The notes: generated from the sequence alone by a model not told the origin. Shown: positions 47,705 to 57,025, counted from the stretch's first letter. The stretch is DNA of 64,000 nucleotides from Mycolicibacterium aichiense (GCF_010726245.1 NZ_AP022561.1:3596001-3660000); one strand, 5' to 3'. Translations and numbers: made by a program.

Positions 47705-48404
47705 AGCCGGCGGTCGCGACGGCGGCGTCATCGAATTGTGCAGCCGCAGAAGTGATCCGGCCGATCTCGCTGGGCCGCTTGAGCAGTCCACGAACCGAGA
47801 TGATGGCGACCTGCTCGGCGACCCGGACCGCCTCGGCCACCCGGTCGCCCTCGTCGATGTGCAGGCGGGTCCGCTTCTGGGCACCCTCGTCGAAGTTCAG
47901 CAGCAACCCGGCCGTTTCCTCCCGGTCGCAGTCGATGAACTTGCCCTCCGCGATCGCCGCACCGATGAGGTCAGCCACCCAGTCTTTGAGCCGTTCGTAG
48001 TCGGTCCAGAACTGATGGAAGTCGGCCCGCTGGTCATGAGCGATGCGCTGGATCTCGTTGAAGTCGATCGGCGAGAGCGCCAACTGGATGGTGTCGAACC
48101 GCAACAGCCGGTAGAGCTTGACTGCCGGCGATCCCGAACCGGCACCGACTTCGGCGATGAACGTCAGCGGCGCGCGGTTCACCAGCAGCGCCTCCCCCAG
48201 CAGCTGCTCCTTGTTGCGGAACCAGTAGTACAGCGACGACTGCTGCAGGCCGACGGCGCGTGCGATGTCGCTCATCGTGGTTTGCGCATAACCTTTTTCG
48301 GAGAACAGCCGGGTCGCCGCATTGACGATCTCGGTGCGTGGCGAAGTCGTCGCCGCCGAATCGGCGTTGTTACGGGGCCGTCCGATCGCCCGAATCTGCG
48401 TCAT
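47667..48404 (-). CDS. TetR-family transcriptional regulator
   Basis: 245 residues. N-terminal helix-turn-helix: RTEIVNAATRLFSEKGYAQTT, then MSDIARAVGLQQSSLYYWFRNKEQLL. A helical ligand-binding domain follows. Third gene of the operon glutamine synthetase-like, creatininase-like, tetR; the ATG overlaps the creatininase stop (ATGA). Operators that it may bind lie upstream of the operon at 50579 and 50655. Confidence 0.92.
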   Translation of the reverse strand: MTQIRAIGRPRNNADSAATTSPRTEIVNAATRLFSEKGYAQTTMSDIARAVGLQQSSLYYWFRNKEQLLGEALLVNRAPLTFIAEVGAGSGSPAVKLYRLLRFDTIQLALSPIDFNEIQRIAHDQRADFHQFWTDYERLKDWVADLIGAAIAEGKFIDCDREETAGLLLNFDEGAQKRTRLHIDEGDRVAEAVRVAEQVAIISVRGLLKRPSEIGRITSAAAQFDDAAVATAGFTPAPMTPNSDQ

Positions 48405-49144
48405 CCCAGCGGTGGGACTTCACTGTGCGCGCGCATCACCACGTCGCGGGCCGCGGCCACGACGTCCGCCCACAACTGCAGACCGTAGGCCTTCGACGCC
48501 CGCGACGGGTACCCGGTCACTCCGTTGGTGGAGACCTGCTGGACGGGGTAGCGGAACACCGTGCCCGCGGTGCGGTCGGGATCGTCGGCATCGCGCATCG
48601 CGTCGACGTCCACGAGTTCGGGCCGAACCGCCAGCATCAGCGAGGTTTCCGCGGCATTGGCGTGCCAGTCGAGCGCGTCCTCGGTGGCTCGCCGGGCAAT
48701 GTCGGGTGTCAGGTCCCACCATTGCATGACGCCGATGCGGCGGTCGGGATGGTGTCTGCGGAATCGGTCGCAGGCCAACCACAATGGCGCGCTGTTGCCG
48801 ACGTGACCATTGACGAACAGGACGCGGCGCACGCCGGAGTCCGCACAGGCCTCGGCGACCCGCACTGCCGCCGTCGCGGTCTGGTCCCCGTCGAACGCCA
48901 CCGTGCCCGGCAGCGCGGTGCCGTGAAAGAAGCTGGCGCCGAATGCGATCGCGGGCAACACCAGAGCGTGCTCACCGGCCGCCGCCTCGGCGACGGCGGT
49001 GGCCATGATCGTGTCGGTGCCCACCGGCAGATGGGGCCCGTGCTGTTCGGTGGCGCCGACGGGAATCAGCGCCACCGTGTCGGGGTCGGCGGAAAGCCGG
49101 TGGGCGATCTGCACCGAGTTGAGGTCTTCCCAGCGGTTGCTCAT
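48401..49144 (-). CDS. Creatininase-family amidohydrolase
   Basis: 247 residues. Metal-binding motifs: VALIPVGATEQHGPHLPVGTD (Glu, His, Asp), FVNGHVGNS (His) and HANAAETSLML (Glu). The family hydrolyses cyclic or formyl amides and includes creatininase, formamide amidohydrolases and MftE. With a glutamine synthetase-like partner, a role in breaking an amide to release an amine or ammonia that is then ligated to glutamate is reasonable but inferred. ATG overlaps the synthetase stop (TGATG). Confidence 0.9.
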   Translation of the reverse strand: MSNRWEDLNSVQIAHRLSADPDTVALIPVGATEQHGPHLPVGTDTIMATAVAEAAAGEHALVLPAIAFGASFFHGTALPGTVAFDGDQTATAAVRVAEACADSGVRRVLFVNGHVGNSAPLWLACDRFRRHHPDRRIGVMQWWDLTPDIARRATEDALDWHANAAETSLMLAVRPELVDVDAMRDADDPDRTAGTVFRYPVQQVSTNGVTGYPSRASKAYGLQLWADVVAAARDVVMRAHSEVPPLG

Positions 49145-50511
49145 CAGAAGAACCGCAGGTAGCGATCGGACTCCCACGACGAGACGTGCGCGTTGTAGGA
49201 ATCCCACTCGAGCTTCTTCTCGGAAACGAACGAGTCGTACATGGCGGTGCCGAACACGTTGCGCACCAGCGGGTCTGCCTCGATCGCGTCGATTGCCTCA
49301 CCGAGTGACCGGGGCAGCCAGGTGATGCCGCGCTCGATCAGATCCGGTTCCGAGAGCCGATAGAGATTGTCGCGGTTGGGGGCACCAGGGTCGAGCCCCT
49401 CCCGAATCCCTTCAAGTCCGGCGGCCAGCATCAACGCCGCGCCCAGATAAGGGTTGTTGGCGCTGTCGGCGGCGCGGCATTCGACGCGGCCGCCGCCCCG
49501 CGGGATCCGCAGCATGTTGGTGCGGTTGTTGTCGCCGTAGCAGGCGAAGATCGGTGCCCACGTCAGTCCGGACATGCTGCCCTGCTTGACCAGTCGCTTG
49601 TAACTGTTGACCGTCGGCGCGATGACCGCGCAGATCGCCGGGGCGTGCCGCAGCACACCGGCGATGAACTGGTAGCCGAGCCCGGAAAGCCCGCAGCCGT
49701 GCGGATCGTCGGTGGATTCGAAGAGGTTGGTCCCGTCCGCGTCGGCAAGTGACATGTTGTAGTGCGCACCGCTGCCCGTTCGATCGGCGAAGGGCTTCGG
49801 CATCCACGAGGCGAACAGTCCGTGCTTGCGGGCGATCTCGCCGACCATCATCCGGAAGAAGACGAACCGGTCGGCCATCGACACCGCATCGGTGTAGGTG
49901 AAGTCGGTCTCGAATTGACCGTTGCCGTCCTCATGGTCGAAAGAGTAGACATCCCAACCCAGTTCGTTCATCGCCGCGACGATCTCGTCCACCACGCCGA
50001 AGTTGTGCAACATGCCCCGCAGGTCGTAACAGGGTTTGTCCAAGTTATCGTCGGGGCTGGCCGGCTCCGGCACTCCGTTGCGGTCCGACAGTAAAAAGAA
50101 CTCCGTCTCGATGCCGAGGTTGAAGGTGTAACCCAACGTTGCCGCCTCGGCGGTGACCCGCTTGAGGATTTGACGGCTGCATGACTCGAACGGGGTGTCA
50201 CCGACCCACAGATCACCGGGGAACCAAGCGATCTCGCGATTGAACGGCATGACGATCGCCGCGTCGAGATCGGGGTGCGGCGCGACCTCGTCATCGTTGA
50301 CATCCTGCGGCACCCCGTCCAGGGCGGCCCCGGTGAACATTTCCGACCCGTTAGCGGCCTGCTCCAAATGGCCCAGCGGCACCATCTTCGCCTTCGGCTT
50401 GCCGTGCATGTCGACGAAACTGATCGCCGCGTAGCGGACTCCCGCGGCGGTGAGCTTCTCGGCGACCTCGCGGACGTCGGTGTGCGCCTGCCCGTTGAGC
50501 GTGCTTGTCAT
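49144..50511 (-). CDS. Type III glutamine synthetase-like (GlnT/GMAS family) ligase
   Basis: 455 residues. The beta-grasp N-domain (YAAISFVDMHGKPKAKMVPL) and catalytic domain carry GIETEFFLL (metal Glu), EDGNGQFETDF, GSGAHYNMSL and the substrate region RIPRGGGRVECRAAD. Shorter and divergent from GlnA, it matches the GlnT family, whose members make glutamine or gamma-glutamylmethylamide. ATG at 50511 with AAAGGGAAC upstream. First gene of a three-gene operon with creatininase and TetR; not at this place in M. tuberculosis. Confidence 0.9.
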   Translation of the reverse strand: MTSTLNGQAHTDVREVAEKLTAAGVRYAAISFVDMHGKPKAKMVPLGHLEQAANGSEMFTGAALDGVPQDVNDDEVAPHPDLDAAIVMPFNREIAWFPGDLWVGDTPFESCSRQILKRVTAEAATLGYTFNLGIETEFFLLSDRNGVPEPASPDDNLDKPCYDLRGMLHNFGVVDEIVAAMNELGWDVYSFDHEDGNGQFETDFTYTDAVSMADRFVFFRMMVGEIARKHGLFASWMPKPFADRTGSGAHYNMSLADADGTNLFESTDDPHGCGLSGLGYQFIAGVLRHAPAICAVIAPTVNSYKRLVKQGSMSGLTWAPIFACYGDNNRTNMLRIPRGGGRVECRAADSANNPYLGAALMLAAGLEGIREGLDPGAPNRDNLYRLSEPDLIERGITWLPRSLGEAIDAIEADPLVRNVFGTAMYDSFVSEKKLEWDSYNAHVSSWESDRYLRFF

Positions 50512-50578
50512 CTGTTCCCTTTCCCAGCCGGTCGACGCCACCGTAGCCACGCTCTGTAACTGCGCTGTTTCCAACTAG

Positions 50579-50593
50579 TGAATGACCTATTGA
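50579..50593. promoter_or_regulatory. TetR operator candidate A
   Basis: On the minus strand TCAATAGGTCATTCA, matching 12 of 15 positions of the element at 50655. It lies 68 bases upstream of the glutamine synthetase-like start. Confidence 0.5.
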
Positions 50594-50654
50594 AACTCGA
50601 CGCCTCAGGGGCCAGTGACCAAGCCAGATAACCAATGGATGCAGTTGGCATGTA

Positions 50655-50669
50655 TCAATAACTCATTGA
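50655..50669. promoter_or_regulatory. TetR operator candidate B
   Basis: TCAATAACTCATTGA, 5-bp arms (TCAAT/ATTGA) around a 5-base centre, 61 bases upstream of the RNase Z-like start. With site A it brackets the divergent promoters. The rest of 50512-50730 is AT-rich promoter DNA with no gene that I can support. Confidence 0.5.
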
Positions 50670-50730
50670 AAAGCGTCATTGACGACCGAAGAGGCGCGAT
50701 GTTGTCGCCGGCAGGGTAGTAATTAACGCC

Positions 50731-51561
50731 ATGATCGACGTCACGCTGCTCGGCACCGGAAGCCCGATGATCGACCCCAATCGGGCCGGGCCGTCAACAT
50801 TGGTCAAAGCCGGTGACTCGCTGTTCCTGGTGGACTGCGGGCGCGGGGTGCTGATGCGGGCCGCCGCGGCCGGCGTCGGCGCCGCCAACATCACCGCGCT
50901 GCTCCTGACCCATCTGCACAGCGACCACATCACCGACCTGTCCGATGTGATCACCACGCGCTGGGTCACCACCTTCGTGCCCACCCCGCTGCCGATCATC
51001 GGCCCGCCCGGCACCAAGGCCGTCGTCGACGCGACGCTGGCGGCGTTGGCACCCGACATCTCCTACCGCATCGGCCACCACCCCGACATCACCGAACCTC
51101 CATCGATTCAGGTGCACGAGTACACCTCCGGTCAGGTGTGGGACGACGGCGGTGTTCGGATCACCGCGGCGCCCACCGACCACCGTCCGGTCGAGCCGAC
51201 TCTGGGTTTCCGTGTCGAGCACGACGGGGTCGCGGTGGTGCTGGCGGGTGACACCGTGCCCTGCGCCGGGCTCGACGAACTTGCCAAGGGGGCGAACGCC
51301 CTGGTGCACACCGTGATCCGGGCTGACCTCGTCGAGCAGATGCCGGTTCAGCGGATCCGGGACATCCTCGACTATCACTCGTCGGTCGAGCAGGCCGCCG
51401 CGACCGCGGCCCGCGCCGAGGTCGGCACACTGGTGCTCACCCACTATGTCCCTCCCCTGGTGCCCGGCCAGGAGGACCAGTGGCGCGCCAAGGCGGCAAC
51501 CGAGTTCAGCGGCCCGGTCGAGATCGGCAACGACCTACTTCAGGTGTCCGTCGGGAACTAG
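50731..51561 (+). CDS. RNase Z-like metallo-beta-lactamase fold hydrolase (Rv2407-like)
   Basis: 276 residues. Opening [22 protein letters not shown] is typical of RNase Z, with the zinc motif LLTHLHSDH (HxHxDH), APTDHRP, LAGDT and a C-terminal LTHYVPP His. By family this processes tRNA 3' ends, and M. tuberculosis Rv2407 is so annotated; the exosite arm is not obvious, so another phosphodiesterase role is possible. Confidence 0.88.
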   Translation: MIDVTLLGTGSPMIDPNRAGPSTLVKAGDSLFLVDCGRGVLMRAAAAGVGAANITALLLTHLHSDHITDLSDVITTRWVTTFVPTPLPIIGPPGTKAVVDATLAALAPDISYRIGHHPDITEPPSIQVHEYTSGQVWDDGGVRITAAPTDHRPVEPTLGFRVEHDGVAVVLAGDTVPCAGLDELAKGANALVHTVIRADLVEQMPVQRIRDILDYHSSVEQAAATAARAEVGTLVLTHYVPPLVPGQEDQWRAKAATEFSGPVEIGNDLLQVSVGN

Positions 51562-51590
51562 CCGTCGGGAACTAGCCGTCGGGAACTAAG
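51548..51590. repeat. Three tandem copies of a 14-bp unit at the RNase Z-like stop
   Basis: CCGTCGGGAACTAG at 51548, 51562 and 51576 (the third with one inserted A). Each copy carries the TAG that ends the RNase Z-like gene. Fills most of the 55 bases before the PepSY gene. Confidence 0.9.
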
Positions 51591-51616
51591 CCGTGCCGTC
51601 GCCCGACTTATGGGCG

Positions 51617-53170
51617 ATGACGACGACAGAGACTTCGACGCGCCGCGCTGACGCGGCTGTGCTGCGCCGGATCTGGCGGCTGCACTTCTGGGTTGGGCTG
51701 TTCGCCGCGCCGGTGTTGGTGGTGTTGGCCTGCAGCGGCCTGGTGATCCTCTACAGCCAGCCGCTGGATGCGCTGCTCAACCGGCACCTGCTCGTGGTCG
51801 AGCAAGGACCGCAGACGGTTCCCCTCGATGCGCAGGTGGCCACGGCCACCCAGCACGCCGACGCCGGGAGCACACTGGAAGCGGTCACCCCGCCGGATGG
51901 CCCGCACGCCTCGACCCGGGTGGACTTCTCGGCCGCCGATGCCAAGGGCTACCCACAAGCCGAAGCCAACGTCATCCAGGTTTTCGTCGATCCCTATACG
52001 GGGGCCTATCTGGGGCAGCGCGATCAGCTGTCCGGGCTGGTGGGCTGGGCCAATCAGCTGCACCGGATGTTCGGCAATGACGGACCCCACGTCCAACTGC
52101 CGTCACTGGGACACCTCATCAACCCATCCGCATACCCGGAGTCCACCATCCCGGTTGGCATCGGCAACCTCTGGATGGAGCTCACCGCGACCTGGATCCT
52201 GGTACTGCTCGGCAGCGGGATCTATCTGTGGTGGCCGCGTGCCATCGAAGCCGCCAAACCGCTGCTGCGGGTGCGGTGGCGTGCCGGCGGACGGGTGCGG
52301 TGGCGCGACGTGCACGCGCTGACCGGAGTCGTCGTCGCGGTCATCCTGATCTGCTACATCCTGTCCGGGATGACCTGGACGCGGTATTGGGGTGAGAACT
52401 GGCGGGCGGTGACCGCGACGGTCACCCCGTCGACCGAAATCGATGCTCCCTCGACGCCGGCGAAGCTCGGCGACTACGACCGGCTGGGCCGCCGCATTGC
52501 GTGGGCCGCCACCGACGACCCGATATATGCCTCGCAGCCCGCCGCGGGCGCAGCCCGGCTGTCCTACAACGACATTGACCGGATCGCGAAGGACGAGCAC
52601 ATGGTGCCCGGTTATTCGATCTTCCCGCCGGCTGATACGACGCAGGACGGGGCGGTTGTGTACGGCAGCTACACGGTGGTCAACCGGTGGCCACAACGAG
52701 TGTCCGAACAGCGGACGTTGTATCTCAACCAGTTCACCGGCGCCACCATCACCAACGCCACCGCTGCCCAGGACGGCGCCCTGTCCCGGCTGACCAGCTT
52801 CGGGATCGCCATGCACATGGGTAACCAGATGGGTTGGCTCACGCGCATTTCGGCCACCGTCGCCTGCCTCGGGGTTCTCCTCAGTGCGGTGACCGGACTG
52901 CTGATGTGGTGGAAACGCCGCCCCACCGGCCGCAGCGGGCTGCCCGGCCCGGCCAGCGAATCCACCCGGGCGAACACCCCGAAGAAAGCGATGATCTCGG
53001 TGACCGTGATCGCGGTCGTTCTCGGAATCCTGTTCCCGGTCTTCGGTATTTCGCTGCTGGTGGTGCTGGTGGCCGAAGCGATCATCAGTTCCCGCCGGCC
53101 GCCGCCGGATCACGCCAGCCTGGTGACCTCCACGATCACATCGAGATCGGTCGAGCCCTCACCGGAGTAG
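51617..53170 (+). CDS. PepSY-associated membrane protein
   Basis: 517 residues. Four main membrane helices (about 22-45, 190-212, 240-262 and 405-428) plus a C-terminal pair near 460-495, with PepSY-type extracytoplasmic regions (GAYLGQRDQLSGLVGWANQLHRMF; TGATITNATAAQDGALSRLTSFGIAMHMG). Such proteins are often linked to siderophore or heme iron reduction. ATG at 51617. The last 61 bases overlap the convergent transglutaminase gene. Confidence 0.88.
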   Translation: MTTTETSTRRADAAVLRRIWRLHFWVGLFAAPVLVVLACSGLVILYSQPLDALLNRHLLVVEQGPQTVPLDAQVATATQHADAGSTLEAVTPPDGPHASTRVDFSAADAKGYPQAEANVIQVFVDPYTGAYLGQRDQLSGLVGWANQLHRMFGNDGPHVQLPSLGHLINPSAYPESTIPVGIGNLWMELTATWILVLLGSGIYLWWPRAIEAAKPLLRVRWRAGGRVRWRDVHALTGVVVAVILICYILSGMTWTRYWGENWRAVTATVTPSTEIDAPSTPAKLGDYDRLGRRIAWAATDDPIYASQPAAGAARLSYNDIDRIAKDEHMVPGYSIFPPADTTQDGAVVYGSYTVVNRWPQRVSEQRTLYLNQFTGATITNATAAQDGALSRLTSFGIAMHMGNQMGWLTRISATVACLGVLLSAVTGLLMWWKRRPTGRSGLPGPASESTRANTPKKAMISVTVIAVVLGILFPVFGISLLVVLVAEAIISSRRPPPDHASLVTSTITSRSVEPSPE

Positions 53171-53949
53171 ATGCCTTTCAGCGGGGTGACGTCGGCGTAG
53201 TCGCGACCGACGCCGACGCTGATGTACTGCTCGTTGATCTCCGAATCGTTGGTCGGGTCGTAGTTCCACCAGCCACCCGTCCAGGCCTGGATCCACGCGT
53301 GACTCTGCCCGTCGATGGTGTCGCCGATCACGGCATCGCGGTTGGGGTGCAGATACCCCGACACATATCGGGCCGGAATTCCCATGCCGCGCAACAAGAT
53401 CAGCGTCAGATGGGCGAAGTCCTGACACACTCCTTTGCCTTCACGCAGGGCGTCGAGACCCGACGAATGCACACCGGTGGTGCCGGGAACGTAACTGAGT
53501 TCACTGTGCACCCACTGGGCGGCGGCGATCACGGCCTGGACCGGATCGTTCTCCTTGATGATGCGTCTGCCGACCCGCTCGAGTCGCCGGCTGGCCGGCG
53601 TGTAGTGCGTGGGAGTGAGCACCTCGTCGAAGCGGTCCCGGACCGCAGCGGACGCCAGTTCGTCCCACGTCACGTCATCGCTGGGAGCTTCCGGCTTGTC
53701 GGTCTCGACCACCGATGACGCGGTCACCTCCAACTCCGTGTGCGGCGCATGCAAGTCGAAAGCCGTTACCGCCGTGCCCCAATAGTCGACATAGCGGTAA
53801 TTGCGAGTAGCCGGGATGGTCTCCACCCGGTTGAGGATGACGTTCTGCCGGGAGTCCGAGCGTGGCGTCAGCCGAGCCTCGTTGTACGACGCGGTGACCG
53901 GTGACTTATAGGCGTACCCCGTCGCGTGTACGACCCGCATCCGCCACAT
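53110..53949 (-). CDS. Transglutaminase-like cysteine peptidase (Rv2409c-like)
   Basis: 279 residues. An N-terminal immunoglobulin-like region (HATGYAYKSPVTASYNEARLTPR) precedes the transglutaminase core with catalytic Cys in GKGVCQDFAHLTL, His in GQSHAWIQAWTG and Asp in WNYDPTND. No signal peptide. ATG at 53949 overlaps the alpha-E stop. Third gene of the operon ATP-grasp, alpha-E, transglutaminase; this trio is widely conserved and thought to modify or cleave a peptide made by the ATP-grasp ligase. Confidence 0.92.
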   Translation of the reverse strand: MWRMRVVHATGYAYKSPVTASYNEARLTPRSDSRQNVILNRVETIPATRNYRYVDYWGTAVTAFDLHAPHTELEVTASSVVETDKPEAPSDDVTWDELASAAVRDRFDEVLTPTHYTPASRRLERVGRRIIKENDPVQAVIAAAQWVHSELSYVPGTTGVHSSGLDALREGKGVCQDFAHLTLILLRGMGIPARYVSGYLHPNRDAVIGDTIDGQSHAWIQAWTGGWWNYDPTNDSEINEQYISVGVGRDYADVTPLKGIYSGEGSTDLDVIVEVTRLA

Positions 53950-54926
53950 CAGATCTCCCCTTCCTCGATGACCAGCGCACCACGCTGCCCGGCGTCGGAC
54001 CACGCGACCCACGGTGCGGAGTGGAAGTACTGCAGCGCCACCGCTTCTCCGACGTCGCGACAGGTTGTCTGCAGTCCGGCCAGCCGTTCTTCCAATGACT
54101 CGAGCAACACGCCCGGACGGATGAACTCCAACTCACTGCGAGCGCGGCCGAGGAGGCGCTGAGCCTCTGCGGTGGATCCCAGCCGGTTGTGCGGACGATG
54201 CATGAGTTCGTCGAGACTGTGCTCGGCCAGTTTGAGCGAGTAGTAGATCGACCGCGGGAAAAGCCGGTCCAGCAACATGAATTCGACGACGCGGCTGGCG
54301 TCGAGCACACCGCGGTAGGTACGCAGATACGTGTCGTGGGCACCCGCCGAGCGCAACACCGTCACCCAGGCCGGTGACGAGGCGCTGTCCCCGACCCGCG
54401 ACAGCAGCAGCCGCACCGTCATGTCGACGCGTTCGATGGCCCGCCCGAGCACCAGGAAGCGGTACCCGTCGTCGCGGGACAGCGTCGAATCGGCCAGCCC
54501 CGCGAACATCGCCGCCCGGCCCTCGATGAAACTGAAGAACTCGTGCGGGCCCAGCCGCCGCGCCGCCCGCTCCCGTTCGGCGAGTGCGTTGTAGGTGGTG
54601 TTCAGACACTCCCACATGTCACTGGATGTGACTTCCCGCGCAGATCGGGCGTTTTCACGAGCCGCCGAGATCGCCTCGACGATCGAGCAGCCGCCCGCGG
54701 TGTCGCGGCTGAACGCCACCAGATCGGTCAGCGACCAGAGGTCGAGCTGATGCTTGGGCGGCTCGATGCCCAACACTTGCAGCAGGATTCGCGAGGTCTG
54801 GTCGGGGTCCACGCTCGAGTCCTCGAGCAGCTGGTGCACTGTCACATCGAGAATGCGGGCGATGTCGTCGGCGCGCTCGACGTAGCGCCCGATCCAGTAC
54901 AGCGCCTCGGCGTTGCGGGCCAACAT
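53949..54926 (-). CDS. Alpha-E domain protein (DUF403, Rv2410c-like)
   Basis: 325 residues, nearly all helical, beginning MLARNAEALYWIGRYVERADD, the family signature. Catalytic function unknown; it always travels with the circularly permuted ATP-grasp protein and transglutaminase. ATG overlaps the ATP-grasp stop (TGATG). Confidence 0.93.
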   Translation of the reverse strand: MLARNAEALYWIGRYVERADDIARILDVTVHQLLEDSSVDPDQTSRILLQVLGIEPPKHQLDLWSLTDLVAFSRDTAGGCSIVEAISAARENARSAREVTSSDMWECLNTTYNALAERERAARRLGPHEFFSFIEGRAAMFAGLADSTLSRDDGYRFLVLGRAIERVDMTVRLLLSRVGDSASSPAWVTVLRSAGAHDTYLRTYRGVLDASRVVEFMLLDRLFPRSIYYSLKLAEHSLDELMHRPHNRLGSTAEAQRLLGRARSELEFIRPGVLLESLEERLAGLQTTCRDVGEAVALQYFHSAPWVAWSDAGQRGALVIEEGEI

Positions 54927-56614
54927 CAGCGCATCACCTGCTGCTGCTGTTGCTGCTGTTGGCTCTGTTGCTGTTGGCCTTGTTGCTGCTGACCGGACGA
55001 CTCGGGGCCCTTCTCGGCGACCGCCGCCTTGCCGGGTTTCGGAATCTTGCGCACCACCTCGGCGTCGCCGAGTTCGCGGGCGGCCACCGATGTCTTCGAG
55101 GCCAGTACCCAGGTGTCCTTGGATCCTCCGCCCTGGCTGGAGTTGACCACCAGCGACCCCTCGATCAGCGCGGTGCGGGTCAGTCCGCCGGGCAGCACCC
55201 AGACGTCCTCGCCGTCGTTGACGGCGAAGGGCCGCAGATCGACGTGGCGCGGTGCCAGCGCGTCGCCCACCTTGGTGGGCACCGTCGACAGCTGGACGAC
55301 CGGCTGCGCGATCCAGCCGCGAGGATCGGCGATCACCTTTTTACGGATGGTCGCCAGCTCCTTCTCGGAGGCGTCCGGGCCGAACACGATGCCGTACCCG
55401 CCCGAGCCCTCGACAGGTTTGATCACCAATTCGTCGACCCGGTCGAGCACCTCCTCGCGTTCCTCGTCGAGCCAGCAGCGGAACGTGTCGACGTTGGCCA
55501 ACAGCGGCTTCTCGCCGAGGTAGTACTCGATGATCGTCGGGACGTAGGTGTAGACCAGTTTGTCGTCGCCGACGCCGTTGCCGACCGCGCTGGAGATGAC
55601 GACGTTGCCGGCACGTGCGGCATTCAGCAGGCCCGCCACGCCGAGCACCGAGTCGGGACGGAACTGCATGGGGTCGAGGAAGTCGTCGTCGATACGGCGA
55701 TAGATGACATCGACCTGGCGCTCGCCTTCGGTGGTGCGCATGTAGACGACGTTGTCGCGACAGAACAGGTCGCGACCCTCGACCAGTTCCACGCCCATCT
55801 GCCGGGCCAGCAGGGAGTGCTCGAAGTAGGCCGAGTTGAACGGCCCCGGGGTGAGCACGACGACCGTCGGATCGGCCTCGTTGGTGGCCGCCGCGTTGCG
55901 CAGCGCCCGCAGCAGGTGCGAGGAGTAGTCACCGACCGCGCGCACCCGATGGGTGGCGAACAGGTTGGGGAAGACCCGGGCCATCGTGCGCCGGTTCTCC
56001 ATGACGTAGGACACGCCCGACGGGGATCGCAGGTTGTCTTCGAGCACCCGGAAGGTGCCCTGGGCGTCGCGAACCAGGTCGATGCCGGCGACGTGAATAC
56101 GCACGCCGTTGGGCGGGCTGATGCCGGCGGCTTGGCGGTGGAAGTGCTCGCAGGAGGTGACCAGCCGACGCGGGATGACGCCGTCACGGAGGATTTCCTG
56201 GTCGCCGTAGATGTCGTCGAGATACATCTCCAGGGCCTTGACCCGCTGGGTGATGCCTCGTTCGAGCCGGGACCACTCGGCGGCGGAGATCACCCGGGGC
56301 ACCAGGTCGAGCGGGAAGGGCCGCTCCTGGCCGGACAGTGAGAACGTGATGCCCTGATCGATGAACGCCCGGCCCAGCGCCTCGGCTCTGGCTTCGAGTT
56401 CTTCGGCGTCGGACGGCGCGAGCTCGGCGAAGATGCCCTTGTACGGCCCACGGACGTTGCCCTGGTTGTCGAACATCTCGTCAAAGGCCTTGGCGTAGGA
56501 GCCGAGGTTGTTATAGCCGCCGAAGATATGGTCGTGACGCCGGGGTTGTCGCGACCCGTTGCGCGACGACCGGTTTGTTTCCGAAGGCAGGGTTCGCAGG
56601 CTCACGTGTCCCAT
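54926..56614 (-). CDS. Circularly permuted ATP-grasp protein (Rv2411c-like) with poly-Gln C-terminus
   Basis: 562 residues. Core motifs: GVRIHVAGIDLVRDAQGTFR, VLEDNLRSPSGVSYV, and LVIKPVEGSGGYGIVFGPDA, the nucleotide loop of circularly permuted ATP-grasp type 2 ligases. The final 25 residues are Gln-rich (QQQQGQQQQSQ, then eight Gln and VMR), encoded by a CAG/CAA repeat at 54935-54994. Probable peptide ligase, first gene of the operon with alpha-E and transglutaminase. The first 30 residues are Arg/Ser-rich and poorly conserved in appearance, so the start may be further in. Confidence 0.9.
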   Translation of the reverse strand: MGHVSLRTLPSETNRSSRNGSRQPRRHDHIFGGYNNLGSYAKAFDEMFDNQGNVRGPYKGIFAELAPSDAEELEARAEALGRAFIDQGITFSLSGQERPFPLDLVPRVISAAEWSRLERGITQRVKALEMYLDDIYGDQEILRDGVIPRRLVTSCEHFHRQAAGISPPNGVRIHVAGIDLVRDAQGTFRVLEDNLRSPSGVSYVMENRRTMARVFPNLFATHRVRAVGDYSSHLLRALRNAAATNEADPTVVVLTPGPFNSAYFEHSLLARQMGVELVEGRDLFCRDNVVYMRTTEGERQVDVIYRRIDDDFLDPMQFRPDSVLGVAGLLNAARAGNVVISSAVGNGVGDDKLVYTYVPTIIEYYLGEKPLLANVDTFRCWLDEEREEVLDRVDELVIKPVEGSGGYGIVFGPDASEKELATIRKKVIADPRGWIAQPVVQLSTVPTKVGDALAPRHVDLRPFAVNDGEDVWVLPGGLTRTALIEGSLVVNSSQGGGSKDTWVLASKTSVAARELGDAEVVRKIPKPGKAAVAEKGPESSGQQQQGQQQQSQQQQQQQQVMR

Positions 56615-56763
56615 GCTGCCGCACGTTCACCGTTTCGGCAGGCCAGTGACCTCCATTTTGTGAGTTCAGGGCCTCCACTGGTACTCTGAGCAGTCGCTGC
56701 CCGAGGGCCTGACGGCCCCGGCAAGACTGACGAACCCCAAGCTTGAAGACGAGGAACTAACGC

Positions 56764-57024
56764 GTGGCCAACATCAAGTCGCAGGAAAAGCGCATCCGCA
56801 CCAACGAGCGGCGCCGGGTGCGCAACAAGTCGGTGAAGAGTGCGCTGCATACCGCGATCCGCGGGTTCCGGACGGCCGCTGCTGAGGGCGACAAGGACAA
56901 GGCCGCCGAGCTGCTCGTGTCGACCAGCCGCAAGTTGGACAAGGCCGCCAGCAAGGGCGTGATCCACAAGAATCAGGCGGCCAACAAGAAGTCCGCGCTG
57001 GCTCAGGCTTTCAACAAGATCTGA
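56764..57024 (+). CDS. rpsT: Small ribosomal subunit protein S20
   Basis: 86 residues, basic and helical: [21 protein letters not shown] and the C-terminal [22 protein letters not shown] are diagnostic. GTG start with GAGGAA eight bases upstream. The 150 bases before it hold the promoter and a GC-rich leader. Ends one base from the convergent holA stop. Confidence 0.97.
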   Translation: MANIKSQEKRIRTNERRRVRNKSVKSALHTAIRGFRTAAAEGDKDKAAELLVSTSRKLDKAASKGVIHKNQAANKKSALAQAFNKI

Positions 57025-57025
57025 T

